Source: Planctomicrobium sp051465645 (GTDB taxonomy: Bacteria > Planctomycetota > Planctomycetia > Planctomycetales > Planctomycetaceae). Taken from it: a stretch of 64,000 nt of DNA. The stretch spans positions 4,464,001 through 4,528,000 of the forward strand of contig NZ_CP195790.1 of NCBI RefSeq assembly GCF_051465645.1, given 5' to 3'. Under the pieces are notes generated by a model. That model was not told the origin of the DNA and searched no databases. It saw only the letters and a program-made list of their open reading frames with translations. Within the stretch, counting starts at the first letter, position 1, and every line of letters begins with the position of its first letter. Positions 18,479-25,817 of this stretch are shown here, piece after piece. A program made the translations under genes and the position numbers.

Positions 18479-20194
18479 ATGCGGTTTCCTGTTGCGTTTC
18501 GGGCCCTGACTGGCATTTTTGCCCTGACCGGGATGCTGGCATTTTCGTCAGTTTCTGCTTCGGCTGCAGACAAGGTTGTCCCGGCCGATCAGCGATTGCC
18601 ACCCGGCGTGCTGTTGTATGTAACGTCTCCAAACGTGGTGACAACTTACAACCAGTTTATGAAGACATCTGCCGGCGAGCTTTTGCAGGATCCAGGTCTG
18701 CAGAAGTTCTTTGATCAGGTTAAGGGACTTGTTAAAGAAGGTCAGCAGAAAGCGGAAGAAGAACTGAAGCTCCCGTTGAAAGATCTGGTTGATCTTTTCT
18801 CTGGTGAAGTTGCTGTCGCTGTCGTTCGTCCAGTCGGCCAGCCATTGGGGTGGGTTTCGCTGATTCAGATTGGTGATCGCCAGTCGACTCTGGATACTCT
18901 GCTGGCTCGTGCTCAGGAATCGCTCGACGAAGATAAAAAGGTCACCATTGAAACTGAAGATTTCGATGGAACGAAGATTAGCGTTGTGACAATCACAGAC
19001 AGTGAAGAGGAAGAAGACGCAGTGCCTGTGTCATTCTCTTACTGCGTGAAAGATGGCGTCTTTGTTGCAGGAAGCGATGTCGGAGTTCTGGAAACTGTTC
19101 TGGAACGCTGGGATGGCTCAAACGACGAGAACTTCTCAAAGAACCAGATCTACCAGAAGATTCTGAGCAAATGCGCAACTGACGCGGCTGTGAAGCCAAA
19201 CGCCATCTGGTTCGTCGATCCAGTTGGTTTGCTTGCCAGCGGTCTTTCCATGTCTCCACAGACTCAGAACTTTGCTGGCATGATTTATATGCCAACATTG
19301 GGTCTGACTGGTCTGAAGGCGATTGGTGGAACTTATGAACTGGACACCAAAGATTTTGACCATGTCAGCCGTTCAATGGTCTATCTGGAAGGGGCTCCAA
19401 CCGGGATCGTGAAGATCTTCCAGTTGCGATCCAGCCCGTTGAATGTTCCAGCCTGGGTTCCAGCTGATGCTGGTCAGTACCTGTCGATCGACTGGGATAT
19501 CAAAGGTGCCTACGAAGCCATCGAATCGATCTACGATTCCTTCCTCGGCCCAGGCCGATTCGCAATGGCAACTGCCAATGTTCTCGAACAGGCCGGTGTC
19601 AACCTGAAGCTGAAGTCAGACGTCATCGATGTTCTCAGCGGAAAGATCGAAGGTTACTACAACCCAGGTGCAACCTCTCCTGAAGATTTCAAAGGAGTCT
19701 TTTCGGTTGGTGTGACTGATGCAGCCAAAGGCCAGAAACTGGTTGAAGGTCTGTGGACACTCGCTGGCGGATCAACAAGCAGCTCATTTGAAGGAGCGAC
19801 TCTGTTTCAGGGTGCCGGTGACGATACACCACTTGCCGCTGCAGTGAAGGGGAATGCGATCTTCCTGTCCACAAACCAGGACAATCTGAAAACGGCTTTG
19901 GTCCCACGCACTGGACCATCTCTCGTTGATTCCGAAAACTTCAAGGCTGTGAAGAAATTCCTGCCTTCCAGCGTGAGCATGCTCGGCTACAACGACGTTC
20001 GTCAACAGATTGGCGATGTCTACGAGAAAGCTCGTAATGGCGAATTCGATGGCCTGGCAGAAGGCAAACTTGATTTCGGTCTGCTGCCACCATTCGAAAG
20101 TATCAGCAAATATTTCACTCCATCAGCTGCGTACTACACCCCAGATGAAAATGGAACGCTGGGTGTGCAGTTCTCTCTGAAACGCTCGAAATAA
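18479..20194 (+). CDS. Secreted planctomycete protein, function unknown
   Basis: An exported protein of 571 residues. AAGGA at 18467-18471 with a 7-nt spacer selects ATG 18479, and the longer upstream frame has no support. The signal peptide runs to SVSASAAD. The mature protein starts LPPGVLLYVTSPNVVTTYN and keeps an alternating alpha/beta pattern with phrases such as LFSGEVAVAVVRP and GDRQSTLDTLLARAQE, as in DUF3352-like secreted proteins of this phylum. An acidic patch, DSEEEEDAVP, lies near residue 210. I cannot name a catalytic site. A strong terminator follows, so it is probably monocistronic. Confidence 0.8.
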   Translation: MRFPVAFRALTGIFALTGMLAFSSVSASAADKVVPADQRLPPGVLLYVTSPNVVTTYNQFMKTSAGELLQDPGLQKFFDQVKGLVKEGQQKAEEELKLPLKDLVDLFSGEVAVAVVRPVGQPLGWVSLIQIGDRQSTLDTLLARAQESLDEDKKVTIETEDFDGTKISVVTITDSEEEEDAVPVSFSYCVKDGVFVAGSDVGVLETVLERWDGSNDENFSKNQIYQKILSKCATDAAVKPNAIWFVDPVGLLASGLSMSPQTQNFAGMIYMPTLGLTGLKAIGGTYELDTKDFDHVSRSMVYLEGAPTGIVKIFQLRSSPLNVPAWVPADAGQYLSIDWDIKGAYEAIESIYDSFLGPGRFAMATANVLEQAGVNLKLKSDVIDVLSGKIEGYYNPGATSPEDFKGVFSVGVTDAAKGQKLVEGLWTLAGGSTSSSFEGATLFQGAGDDTPLAAAVKGNAIFLSTNQDNLKTALVPRTGPSLVDSENFKAVKKFLPSSVSMLGYNDVRQQIGDVYEKARNGEFDGLAEGKLDFGLLPPFESISKYFTPSAAYYTPDENGTLGVQFSLKRSK

Positions 20195-20223
20195 CGCTGG
20201 TTGAATCTGTAGACAGACATATG

Positions 20224-20257
20224 ACGGCGGGGAGCAATCGCTCCTTGCCGTTTTTTT
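20224..20257 (+). terminator. Rho-independent terminator
   Basis: A 12-bp stem with two G-T pairs (20224-20235 with 20240-20251), a 4-base loop AATC and a run of seven T residues. It lies 30 bases after the stop of the secreted-protein gene. Confidence 0.93.
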
Positions 20258-20459
20258 ATTCCCCCGGGCTTCCACTGAACGTCATTGTCTGATTGAATGG
20301 GACGCCTTGGTCCGATATTGTGCAAATCAGCGCAGGTATTTTGAGTGAAGTCGTGTGAGTTCACTGGATTTCTGCAGCCTATCAGGGACGCTGGCTCAGG
20401 CGGATTTCCGCTCCTGCCAGAATGTCGGCACGGACGAGTCAGGAGCGAGAGGATCGAAC

Positions 20460-21278
20460 ATGGGATTGTTCACCGGTAAGAAGGGTGTTGTTTTCGGAAT
20501 CGCCAACGAGCGGTCAATCGCTTGGGCAATCACTCAGAAACTGCACGAAGAAGGGGCGGAGATGGGGTTTACCCACCTGCCCGACAAAGATCCTGTTCGC
20601 CCAAAAAACGAAAACAAAGTTCGTAAACTGGTCGATTCCATCGGGGCGAAGTTCGTCATTCCTTGCGAAGTTCAGCGCGATGAAGACATGGATTCTGTCT
20701 TCAAGGTCATTGAAGAGCAGTTCGGCAAGATCGACTTCATTCTGCACAGCATTGCATTTGCCCCACCAGCAGACCTGACAGGTCCAGTATACGCTTCAAG
20801 CCGGGAAGGCTTCAAAACAGCGATGGACATCAGTGTTTACAGCCTGATTGCCATGACCGGCCGGGCAAAACCACTGCTGAACGCTGGCGGGTCAGTTCTG
20901 ACACTGACTTACCTCGGCGGCGAACGCGTGATCCCAGGTTACAACCTGATGGGATTGTGCAAATCCGCTCTCGAAACCGCGATGGAATACATGGCGAGCG
21001 AGCTCGGCCCAGATGGTGTTCGCGTCAACGCTTTGAGCGCTGGTCCAGTGAAGACTATCAGCGCCAGCGGTGTCGGCGACTTCAAGAAGATGCTGAACCT
21101 GTACGAAAACTTCTCTCCTCTGCGTCGTAACATCGGCGAAGAAGAAGTCGGCAAGGCCGGGATGTTCCTGCTCAGCGACCTCGCTTCAGGGATCACCGGC
21201 GAAACCCTGCACGTCGACTGCGGTTACCACTGCATGGGCGGTCCTCCATTGGACGCGTTCAAAGGCGAAGAAGCCTAA
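20460..21278 (+). CDS. fabI: Enoyl-[acyl-carrier-protein] reductase (NADH)
   Basis: FabI catalyses the last reduction of each fatty-acid elongation cycle in the cytosol. The 272-residue protein starts at ATG 20460 behind a GAGAGGA site; the upstream extension from 20355 is not typical of the family. The short-chain reductase cofactor motif is GIANERSIAWAI, and the active site is TYLGGERVIPGYNLMGLCK with Tyr151, Tyr161 and Lys168. The substrate-loop helix ISASGVGDFKKML is also present. It is a single gene ended by its own terminator. No anomaly: Ala in HSIAFAP is common among FabI proteins. Confidence 0.97.
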   Translation: MGLFTGKKGVVFGIANERSIAWAITQKLHEEGAEMGFTHLPDKDPVRPKNENKVRKLVDSIGAKFVIPCEVQRDEDMDSVFKVIEEQFGKIDFILHSIAFAPPADLTGPVYASSREGFKTAMDISVYSLIAMTGRAKPLLNAGGSVLTLTYLGGERVIPGYNLMGLCKSALETAMEYMASELGPDGVRVNALSAGPVKTISASGVGDFKKMLNLYENFSPLRRNIGEEEVGKAGMFLLSDLASGITGETLHVDCGYHCMGGPPLDAFKGEEA

Positions 21279-21348
21279 TTTACCAGCTGCTGTCTCTGGT
21301 GTTGTTTGTTAACCCAACTGCATTCAGGCGACAGATCAGATAAAATGA

Positions 21349-21383
21349 AGCCGCTTTGGGAGTTTTCCAGAGCGGCTCTTTTT
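21349..21383 (+). terminator. Rho-independent terminator after fabI
   Basis: A 7-bp stem AGCCGCT/AGCGGCT (21349-21355 and 21371-21377) with a 15-nt loop, followed by CTTTTT. It lies about 70 bases after the fabI stop. Confidence 0.8.
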
Positions 21384-21497
21384 CTGCATACCGTCTCACG
21401 TTATGGCCTGAACGGGGGCAGTGCAGTCGATTCAATTGTCATGTGGTGAGCAGCCTGCTCAAGTTGGGGACGACTTGTTCTCCACCGGGAGTTTCAG

Positions 21498-22073
21498 ATG
21501 TCAGAAGTGAACCTGAATCGCAGTCCTGAACTTCTTTCGGTTCAGTCGAGTCGTCTCGTGATCATTGATGTTCAGGAACGACTCCTGCCGGTCATTGCAT
21601 CGCATGACACCGTGCTCGCCAACTGTGTCAAACTGTTGAAAGGGGCAGCGTGTCTGGGGGTTCCCAGCTGTGCAGCGGAACAATATCCCAAAGGGCTCGG
21701 GCAGACCGTCGAGCCGATTGCCGAGTTCGTTTCAGAGCGTTCGGCGAAGATGCGATTCAGCGCGAGTGAAGCATTCGACTGGGCTCGTTCAGGCTCCGCG
21801 TCTGACGCGAGGCATCAGGTCGTGCTGGCGGGGATCGAAACTCACGTTTGCATCCTGCAGACTGCATTAGACCTGCTAGCGGCAGGTTTCGATGTGTACG
21901 TCGTCGTCGATGCGATTGGAAGCCGCTTCGCCATCGATCATGAAGTCGGGCTGAGGCGTCTCGCGGATGCCGGGGCACGACTCGTGACCACAGAAATGGC
22001 CTTGTTTGAGTGGTGCGAAGTCGCGGGAACGGATGTCTTTCGGCAATTGAGCAAAATCGTCACCGGCCGCTAA
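21498..22073 (+). CDS. Isochorismatase-fold cysteine hydrolase
   Basis: A 191-residue cytosolic enzyme of the isochorismatase superfamily (YcaC-like branch). Catalytic candidates are Asp24 in VIIDVQERLLP, Lys84 in SAKMRFSA and the nucleophile Cys118 in LAGIETHVCILQTA, which also carries the family's cis-peptide region. GGGAG with a 7-nt spacer supports ATG 21498. The substrate is not predictable; hydrolysis of small amides or a detoxifying role is usual for this branch. Its stop codon TAA shares its last base with the first base of a dispersed repeat element (22073 onward). Confidence 0.88.
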   Translation: MSEVNLNRSPELLSVQSSRLVIIDVQERLLPVIASHDTVLANCVKLLKGAACLGVPSCAAEQYPKGLGQTVEPIAEFVSERSAKMRFSASEAFDWARSGSASDARHQVVLAGIETHVCILQTALDLLAAGFDVYVVVDAIGSRFAIDHEVGLRRLADAGARLVTTEMALFEWCEVAGTDVFRQLSKIVTGR

Positions 22074-22156
22074 GACCGTTCTGGTCTATCGAGGGGCCAC
22101 GCAGCAGTGTTCTCGGCAGCTGTGTTCTCGACAGGGGGGCCTGAATGCTGCGTGCC
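22073..22156. repeat. Dispersed two-hairpin repeat, copy at 22 kb
   Basis: The element begins with the small inverted repeat AGACC-GTTCT-GGTCT (22073-22087) followed by TATCGAGGGGCC. A second, larger hairpin then forms from CACGCAGCA (22098-22106) and TGCTGCGTG (22146-22154). Inside it is a near-perfect direct repeat, GTGTTCTCGGCAG / GTGTTCTCGACAG (22107-22119 and 22122-22134). The head sequence and the internal GTGTTCTC are shared with the cluster after uvrC (49684-49925), so these are members of one family. The first base is also the last base of the upstream stop codon. Confidence 0.65.
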
Positions 22157-22169
22157 AGGAACGGGGGAT

Positions 22170-23333
22170 TTACTGGCGGCGAGCACTCGGGAACTGGTAG
22201 TTCGGTGCGTCTGAGTTCGTCTTGATTCCCTCCGTCGTCGGGACGAGAGAAGAATTGGGACGGATGCCGGCAGGTCGCCCTTTTTCTCCCTGACTCTGTG
22301 TCACGTTGTCGGTATGGTTCTCGGCTTGTGAGACACGCAGCAAGCGAGGAATGGAGTGCAGAGGGCCAACTTCTCGTGCCGCTGTGTATTGCGGAGGAGT
22401 GGCTTCTGCCTGATTTTGTGGACTCTGAGACCGGTAGATGGTCGCGTCTGGAGCGTCGCTCGCTGGCATTTCTACTTGAGCGGCTGCCTGAGTCGCTTCA
22501 GAGGCCGGAGCTGCTTGAGAGACGACGGCGACCTGCGTTGGAATCTCTTGCTGGAAGCCAGGTGACCCTGCATTGATCCAACCGGTCCACTGTTGTTCCA
22601 GATCTTCAAGCGACTGGATTCCATAGTTTCGAGCGACGGCTTGTTCCCAGCCACTGCGGTGGGCGTCATCCAGAAATCGCAAGTAAATGCGGCGTCCTTC
22701 GGCCCCTTTAATCCCCACCAGATAGCTGGCGAGGGAATAGCCTTCAGCATAAAGGGTCAAGACGTCCCGCATGTCGCTGGGATACTCGCGGATTGCCAAC
22801 AGGTTGCGAAGGGGAATCCGGCGAGATGTGTGAAAGACCTCTTTGATGATTTCCAGTTGCCGAGCCTGTTCGGATTCATGTTCGAACAGAGTTGCGGCCC
22901 CTTCATCAGCCCAGCGAGGTAATGGTCGTCGAAAGTGCGACGCAAAGATGGTGTGGTTCACTTCGTGTGGAACGACAGAGTCCAGGATGCGTTCGAGCGT
23001 TCCCTGAACATGCATTTTCCACCCGTGAACTTCACCGTTTTCGAAGGTGAAAGTGGTCTGTCCGCTGGCCCCGATCTGGCCAACTTTGACTGTGATCGGG
23101 CAAGGACGATACCAGTTTGGCAGAGTCTGCCCGAGCCATTGAATGGCCAGTTCCCGTCGCCAGTATTCGGCGCATTTTGCAACTCGACGTGCAATGTCAT
23201 CACTCGGCGCAGTCACCATGAAATTGGTGGTGGTATGCGTTCCGGCGATGACTGGCGCTGCTAAGTGGTGAACAAGGGCAGCTGTGACAATGAGGGCATA
23301 GCAGCCCAGAAGGCGTCTTCGCATTGCGTCCAT
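22170..23333 (-). CDS. Secreted gluzincin-like metalloprotease
   Basis: An exported protein of 387 residues. After a signal peptide (about 1-30) comes a domain with the zinc motif HEVNH (His123, Glu124, His127) and a downstream WADEGAATLFE whose Glu144 is the likely third ligand, the layout of gluzincin (peptidase MA-like) proteins. About 250-387 is Ala/Pro/Gln-rich and probably disordered. The basic start MDAMRRRLLG offers a second ATG three codons in. It ends close to the repeat element at 22073-22156. The HExxH motif supports catalysis, but the substrate is unknown. Confidence 0.8.
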   Translation of the reverse strand: MDAMRRRLLGCYALIVTAALVHHLAAPVIAGTHTTTNFMVTAPSDDIARRVAKCAEYWRRELAIQWLGQTLPNWYRPCPITVKVGQIGASGQTTFTFENGEVHGWKMHVQGTLERILDSVVPHEVNHTIFASHFRRPLPRWADEGAATLFEHESEQARQLEIIKEVFHTSRRIPLRNLLAIREYPSDMRDVLTLYAEGYSLASYLVGIKGAEGRRIYLRFLDDAHRSGWEQAVARNYGIQSLEDLEQQWTGWINAGSPGFQQEIPTQVAVVSQAAPASEATQAAAQVEMPASDAPDATIYRSQSPQNQAEATPPQYTAAREVGPLHSIPRLLRVSQAENHTDNVTQSQGEKGRPAGIRPNSSLVPTTEGIKTNSDAPNYQFPSARRQ

Positions 23334-23690
23334 GCACTTGGTCGAGAGGAAAAATGAGTCAGCGGGACAAGTCGACGACCGAATGGCGTATCCATGCCGG
23401 AGCGATCGTCAACTTGATTTCATGCAAGAGGTGGGCCAAAGGCGCAGGCTATTGATCAGAAACGCTGCGGTTTCTTGGTAACCTGTTGAACCTCCGGCAG
23501 TTATTGCTGCTCCATTTTTCTGTCCGGACAAGTGTCCTGCCAGGGGTGGGATGTAATTAGTGCAATTGTGCCGGAAATGACGGCAAACGATTGTACTTCT
23601 TACATACCCCCAAGGGTACCTCTTTTCTGTCCTATGCGAATGAAATTCATTCAGGTTGCTGCATCGATCGAACCGCTCATCGAAGGCGTT
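23334..23690. other. Intergenic gap with CsoR-type palindrome
   Basis: A 357-base gap between two leftward genes. It contains TACCC-CCAA-GGGTA (23605-23618) and, a little further on, GAATGA-AAT-TCATTC (about 23638-23652). No gene was recognised. Confidence 0.45.
23605..23618. promoter_or_regulatory. ATACCC...GGGTA palindrome
   Basis: A 5-bp inverted repeat around four bases, similar in form to operators of CsoR/CstR-family copper or persulfide sensors. No such regulator is encoded in the window, so the match may be accidental. Confidence 0.3.
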
Positions 23691-24131
23691 CTACGGGGCG
23701 GAATTGGGGAGTTGCAGATCGCAGAGCGGAATGACATCGGTGGCGGAACGTAAGAGTTCGCCAATTGTCACGCTGGCGAAAGCGGTCTCGGTTGCCGCAT
23801 AGGCTTTGTCCAGCTCCTGATGCAACGGACAGAGATGAGTGTGCGAGGGGAGCCCGAGGGGACAATGCCGGATCCGCTCGACAGGTGCAACTGCGTTGAC
23901 GACGTCCAGAATGGTGACTTCGTCTGGATCTTTGTTCAGTGAATGGCCGCCGCCAGGCCCGGATCTGGAGAGGACGAGACCTGCTTTCGCGAGATCCTGT
24001 AACACCTTATTCAGGTAGCGACGCGGAACCTTGGTCCGTTCCGCCAAAGCGTCCGCAGACTCTGAGCGAGTCTGACTGCTTGCAAGGCAGGCAACGGTGC
24101 GCAAGGCGTATTCGGCTGTTTTGGACAACAT
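23691..24131 (-). CDS. Rrf2-family transcriptional regulator, NsrR-like
   Basis: A 146-residue DNA-binding regulator with the Rrf2 start MLSKTAEYALRTVACLA, a winged helix (PRRYLNKVLQDLAKAGLV, then SRSGPGGGHSL) and a C-terminal cysteine region, RHCPLGLPSHTHLCPLHQELD. Cys90 and Cys101 fit the outer two iron-sulfur ligands of E. coli NsrR (91 and 102), but the middle cysteine is missing and His97 and His99 lie in between. The start could be ATG 24143 instead, adding four residues. It is divergent from a flavohemoglobin gene, the classical NsrR target, with palindromes between them. So a nitric-oxide-responsive repressor is likely, with a possibly altered cluster. Confidence 0.85.
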   Translation of the reverse strand: MLSKTAEYALRTVACLASSQTRSESADALAERTKVPRRYLNKVLQDLAKAGLVLSRSGPGGGHSLNKDPDEVTILDVVNAVAPVERIRHCPLGLPSHTHLCPLHQELDKAYAATETAFASVTIGELLRSATDVIPLCDLQLPNSAP

Positions 24132-24156
24132 TTTAATAACCAATATCGCGGTTCTC

Positions 24157-24184
24157 CTATTCTACACCTTGACATGTAGAATAG
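24157..24184. promoter_or_regulatory. Candidate Rrf2/NsrR operator, 10-8-10 inverted repeat
   Basis: CTATTCTACA (24157-24166) and its exact complement TGTAGAATAG (24175-24184) flank eight bases. The spacer contains TTGACA (24169-24174), which can act as a rightward -35 box with AATCAT at 24192-24197 as a 17-spaced -10. The site is 26 bases upstream of the rrf2 start, placing it over the regulator's own promoter. Confidence 0.7.
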
Positions 24185-24348
24185 AAGTCGAAATCATGGA
24201 ACAGGCAGATTTGGTGCTTCATGCTACTCGAATTTGCGACCGCATTCTCCCCGCCAGAATTTTGCCTGACAGGAAACCGACAAACTGAGCTGATTGAACC
24301 GACTGGTTGAATGAGAAGAGTTTGCGTTTCCTGATTGATTCCCGACGT

Positions 24349-24365
24349 TATTCACTTTGTGAATA
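24349..24365. promoter_or_regulatory. Perfect palindrome TATTCAC-TTT-GTGAATA upstream of hmp
   Basis: A 7-bp perfect inverted repeat with a 3-base centre, ending 63 bases before the hmp start codon. The position suits an operator acting on the nearby hmp promoter. Its half-site differs from the 24157-24184 repeat, which suggests a second regulator or a separate site type. Confidence 0.6.
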
Positions 24366-24428
24366 CCTCCCATTGCTTCTTTAATTGCTACTTCCCGCTG
24401 TTTTGCCTCGGAGCCGCAGGAGATCGTC

Positions 24429-25661
24429 ATGATCAGTGACAAGAGTTTGCAGATCGTCAAAGCCACAGCTCCAGCCGTGGCTGCACATGCTGAACAGATT
24501 ACCCGTCGATTTTATACTTTGATGTTCGCCGGAAACCCGGAAGTGAAAGCCTTTTTCAATCAGGCTCACCAGACGGCCGGGACACAGCAGCAGGCGTTGG
24601 CTGGAGCCATTTGTGCTTACGCCGCAAACATTGAGAACCTGAGTGTTCTCGGCGGGGCAGTTGAGCTGATTGCACAGAAGCATTGTTCGCTGGGAATTCT
24701 GCCGGAACATTATCCCATCGTTGGAAAGCACCTGTTGGTTGCTGTCAAAGATGTGCTGGGCGATGCTGTCACTGACGAGGTGACGAATGCCTGGGCCGAG
24801 GCGTATCAGCTGCTGGCAGGGATTCTCATTCAACGTGAGAAAGAGATCTATGAATCTCAGGCTGCTGCCGCTGGCGGGTGGAATGGCTATCGCACTTTTG
24901 TGGTGACAAAGAAGCAGCCTGAAAGTGAGATCATCACATCGTTCTATCTTCAGCCCAAAGATGGAGGCGAAATTCCCTCTTATCAGGCCGGTCAGTACAT
25001 CACTGTGCGGATTGATCACCCCACGACACCGACCTCTCCTCGCAACTACAGCCTGTCGGATCATCCAAATCAAGAGTACTTCCGCATCAGTGTGAAACGT
25101 GAGCCAAGTCTGGTTTCCGGCGCACCGAATGGGCTGGTCTCCAACTATCTCCATGATTCAATTGAAGTCGGAGATTCGATCGAAGTTGGGCCACCATGCG
25201 GAGAATTCGTGCTGGATCCAAATCGCCCGACGGATCGTCCAATCGTGTTTCTGGCAGGTGGAATCGGGATCACTCCATTGCTGGCGATGTTAAAGAGTGT
25301 CGTTCGTAATCAGAGTGAAACACCGGTTTACTTCATTCAGGCAGCCAGAAACAGCACTTTGCATGCTCTTGGACACGAAGTTCGACAGCTCGCTGAACGG
25401 CATCCACATGTGACGACCCACGTTCGCTACGATAGTCCACTTCCAGAAGATCTTCAGAATGGAGCGTGTGACAGCGCAGGGTTTGTGGATGCGGAACTGT
25501 TGAAGAGTCTTATCTCTAACTGGGATGCGGACTTCTATTTCTGCGGTCCCAAACCATTCATGTTGCAGCAGATTCGTCTGTTGTCCGAACTCGGCGTTGA
25601 TTCATCACGGCTGCATTACGAGTTCTTCGGACCGCGACAGGAACTCGCTACGGTGAATTAA
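24429..25661 (+). CDS. hmp: Flavohemoglobin, nitric oxide dioxygenase
   Basis: A cytosolic enzyme of 410 residues that oxidises nitric oxide to nitrate with O2 and NAD(P)H. The globin domain (1-140) keeps Tyr29, Gln53 and the proximal His85 (IAQKHCSLGI) at the same numbers as E. coli Hmp. The FAD domain follows with RNYSLSDHPN (about 205), then the NAD domain with VFLAGGIGITPLLAML and the terminal YFCGPKPFMLQQI and HYEFFGP. AGGAG lies 7-8 bases before ATG 24429. It is divergent from the Rrf2 regulator with two palindromes in between, consistent with NO-dependent derepression. It is followed by a 10-bp hairpin. Confidence 0.96.
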   Translation: MISDKSLQIVKATAPAVAAHAEQITRRFYTLMFAGNPEVKAFFNQAHQTAGTQQQALAGAICAYAANIENLSVLGGAVELIAQKHCSLGILPEHYPIVGKHLLVAVKDVLGDAVTDEVTNAWAEAYQLLAGILIQREKEIYESQAAAAGGWNGYRTFVVTKKQPESEIITSFYLQPKDGGEIPSYQAGQYITVRIDHPTTPTSPRNYSLSDHPNQEYFRISVKREPSLVSGAPNGLVSNYLHDSIEVGDSIEVGPPCGEFVLDPNRPTDRPIVFLAGGIGITPLLAMLKSVVRNQSETPVYFIQAARNSTLHALGHEVRQLAERHPHVTTHVRYDSPLPEDLQNGACDSAGFVDAELLKSLISNWDADFYFCGPKPFMLQQIRLLSELGVDSSRLHYEFFGPRQELATVN

Positions 25662-25669
25662 TACGGGTG

Positions 25670-25698
25670 GAGAACCGATCTTCATGAAATCGGTTCTC
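25670..25698 (+). terminator. Hairpin after hmp
   Basis: GAGAACCGAT (25670-25679) pairs perfectly with ATCGGTTCTC (25689-25698) around a 9-nt loop, 8 bases after the hmp stop. No T-run follows, so it may terminate weakly or protect the mRNA 3' end. Confidence 0.6.
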
Positions 25699-25817
25699 GC
25701 TTGAAATCACTGATTCGGGTTTGATGATGTTGCCGCTTTCACGTCCCGCATCGCGAGTTCACACTGCCAGTTCTTTGTGAGGTCAGATGCGGGAGCATTT
25801 TGCAAAGGTCGTCGCAG

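Noticed and set aside
20748..20766. Ala in place of E. coli Gly93 in the FabI HSIAFAP segment, a triclosan-related position
   Set aside because: Alanine is the normal residue in many FabI proteins, including triclosan-sensitive ones, so it says nothing special.
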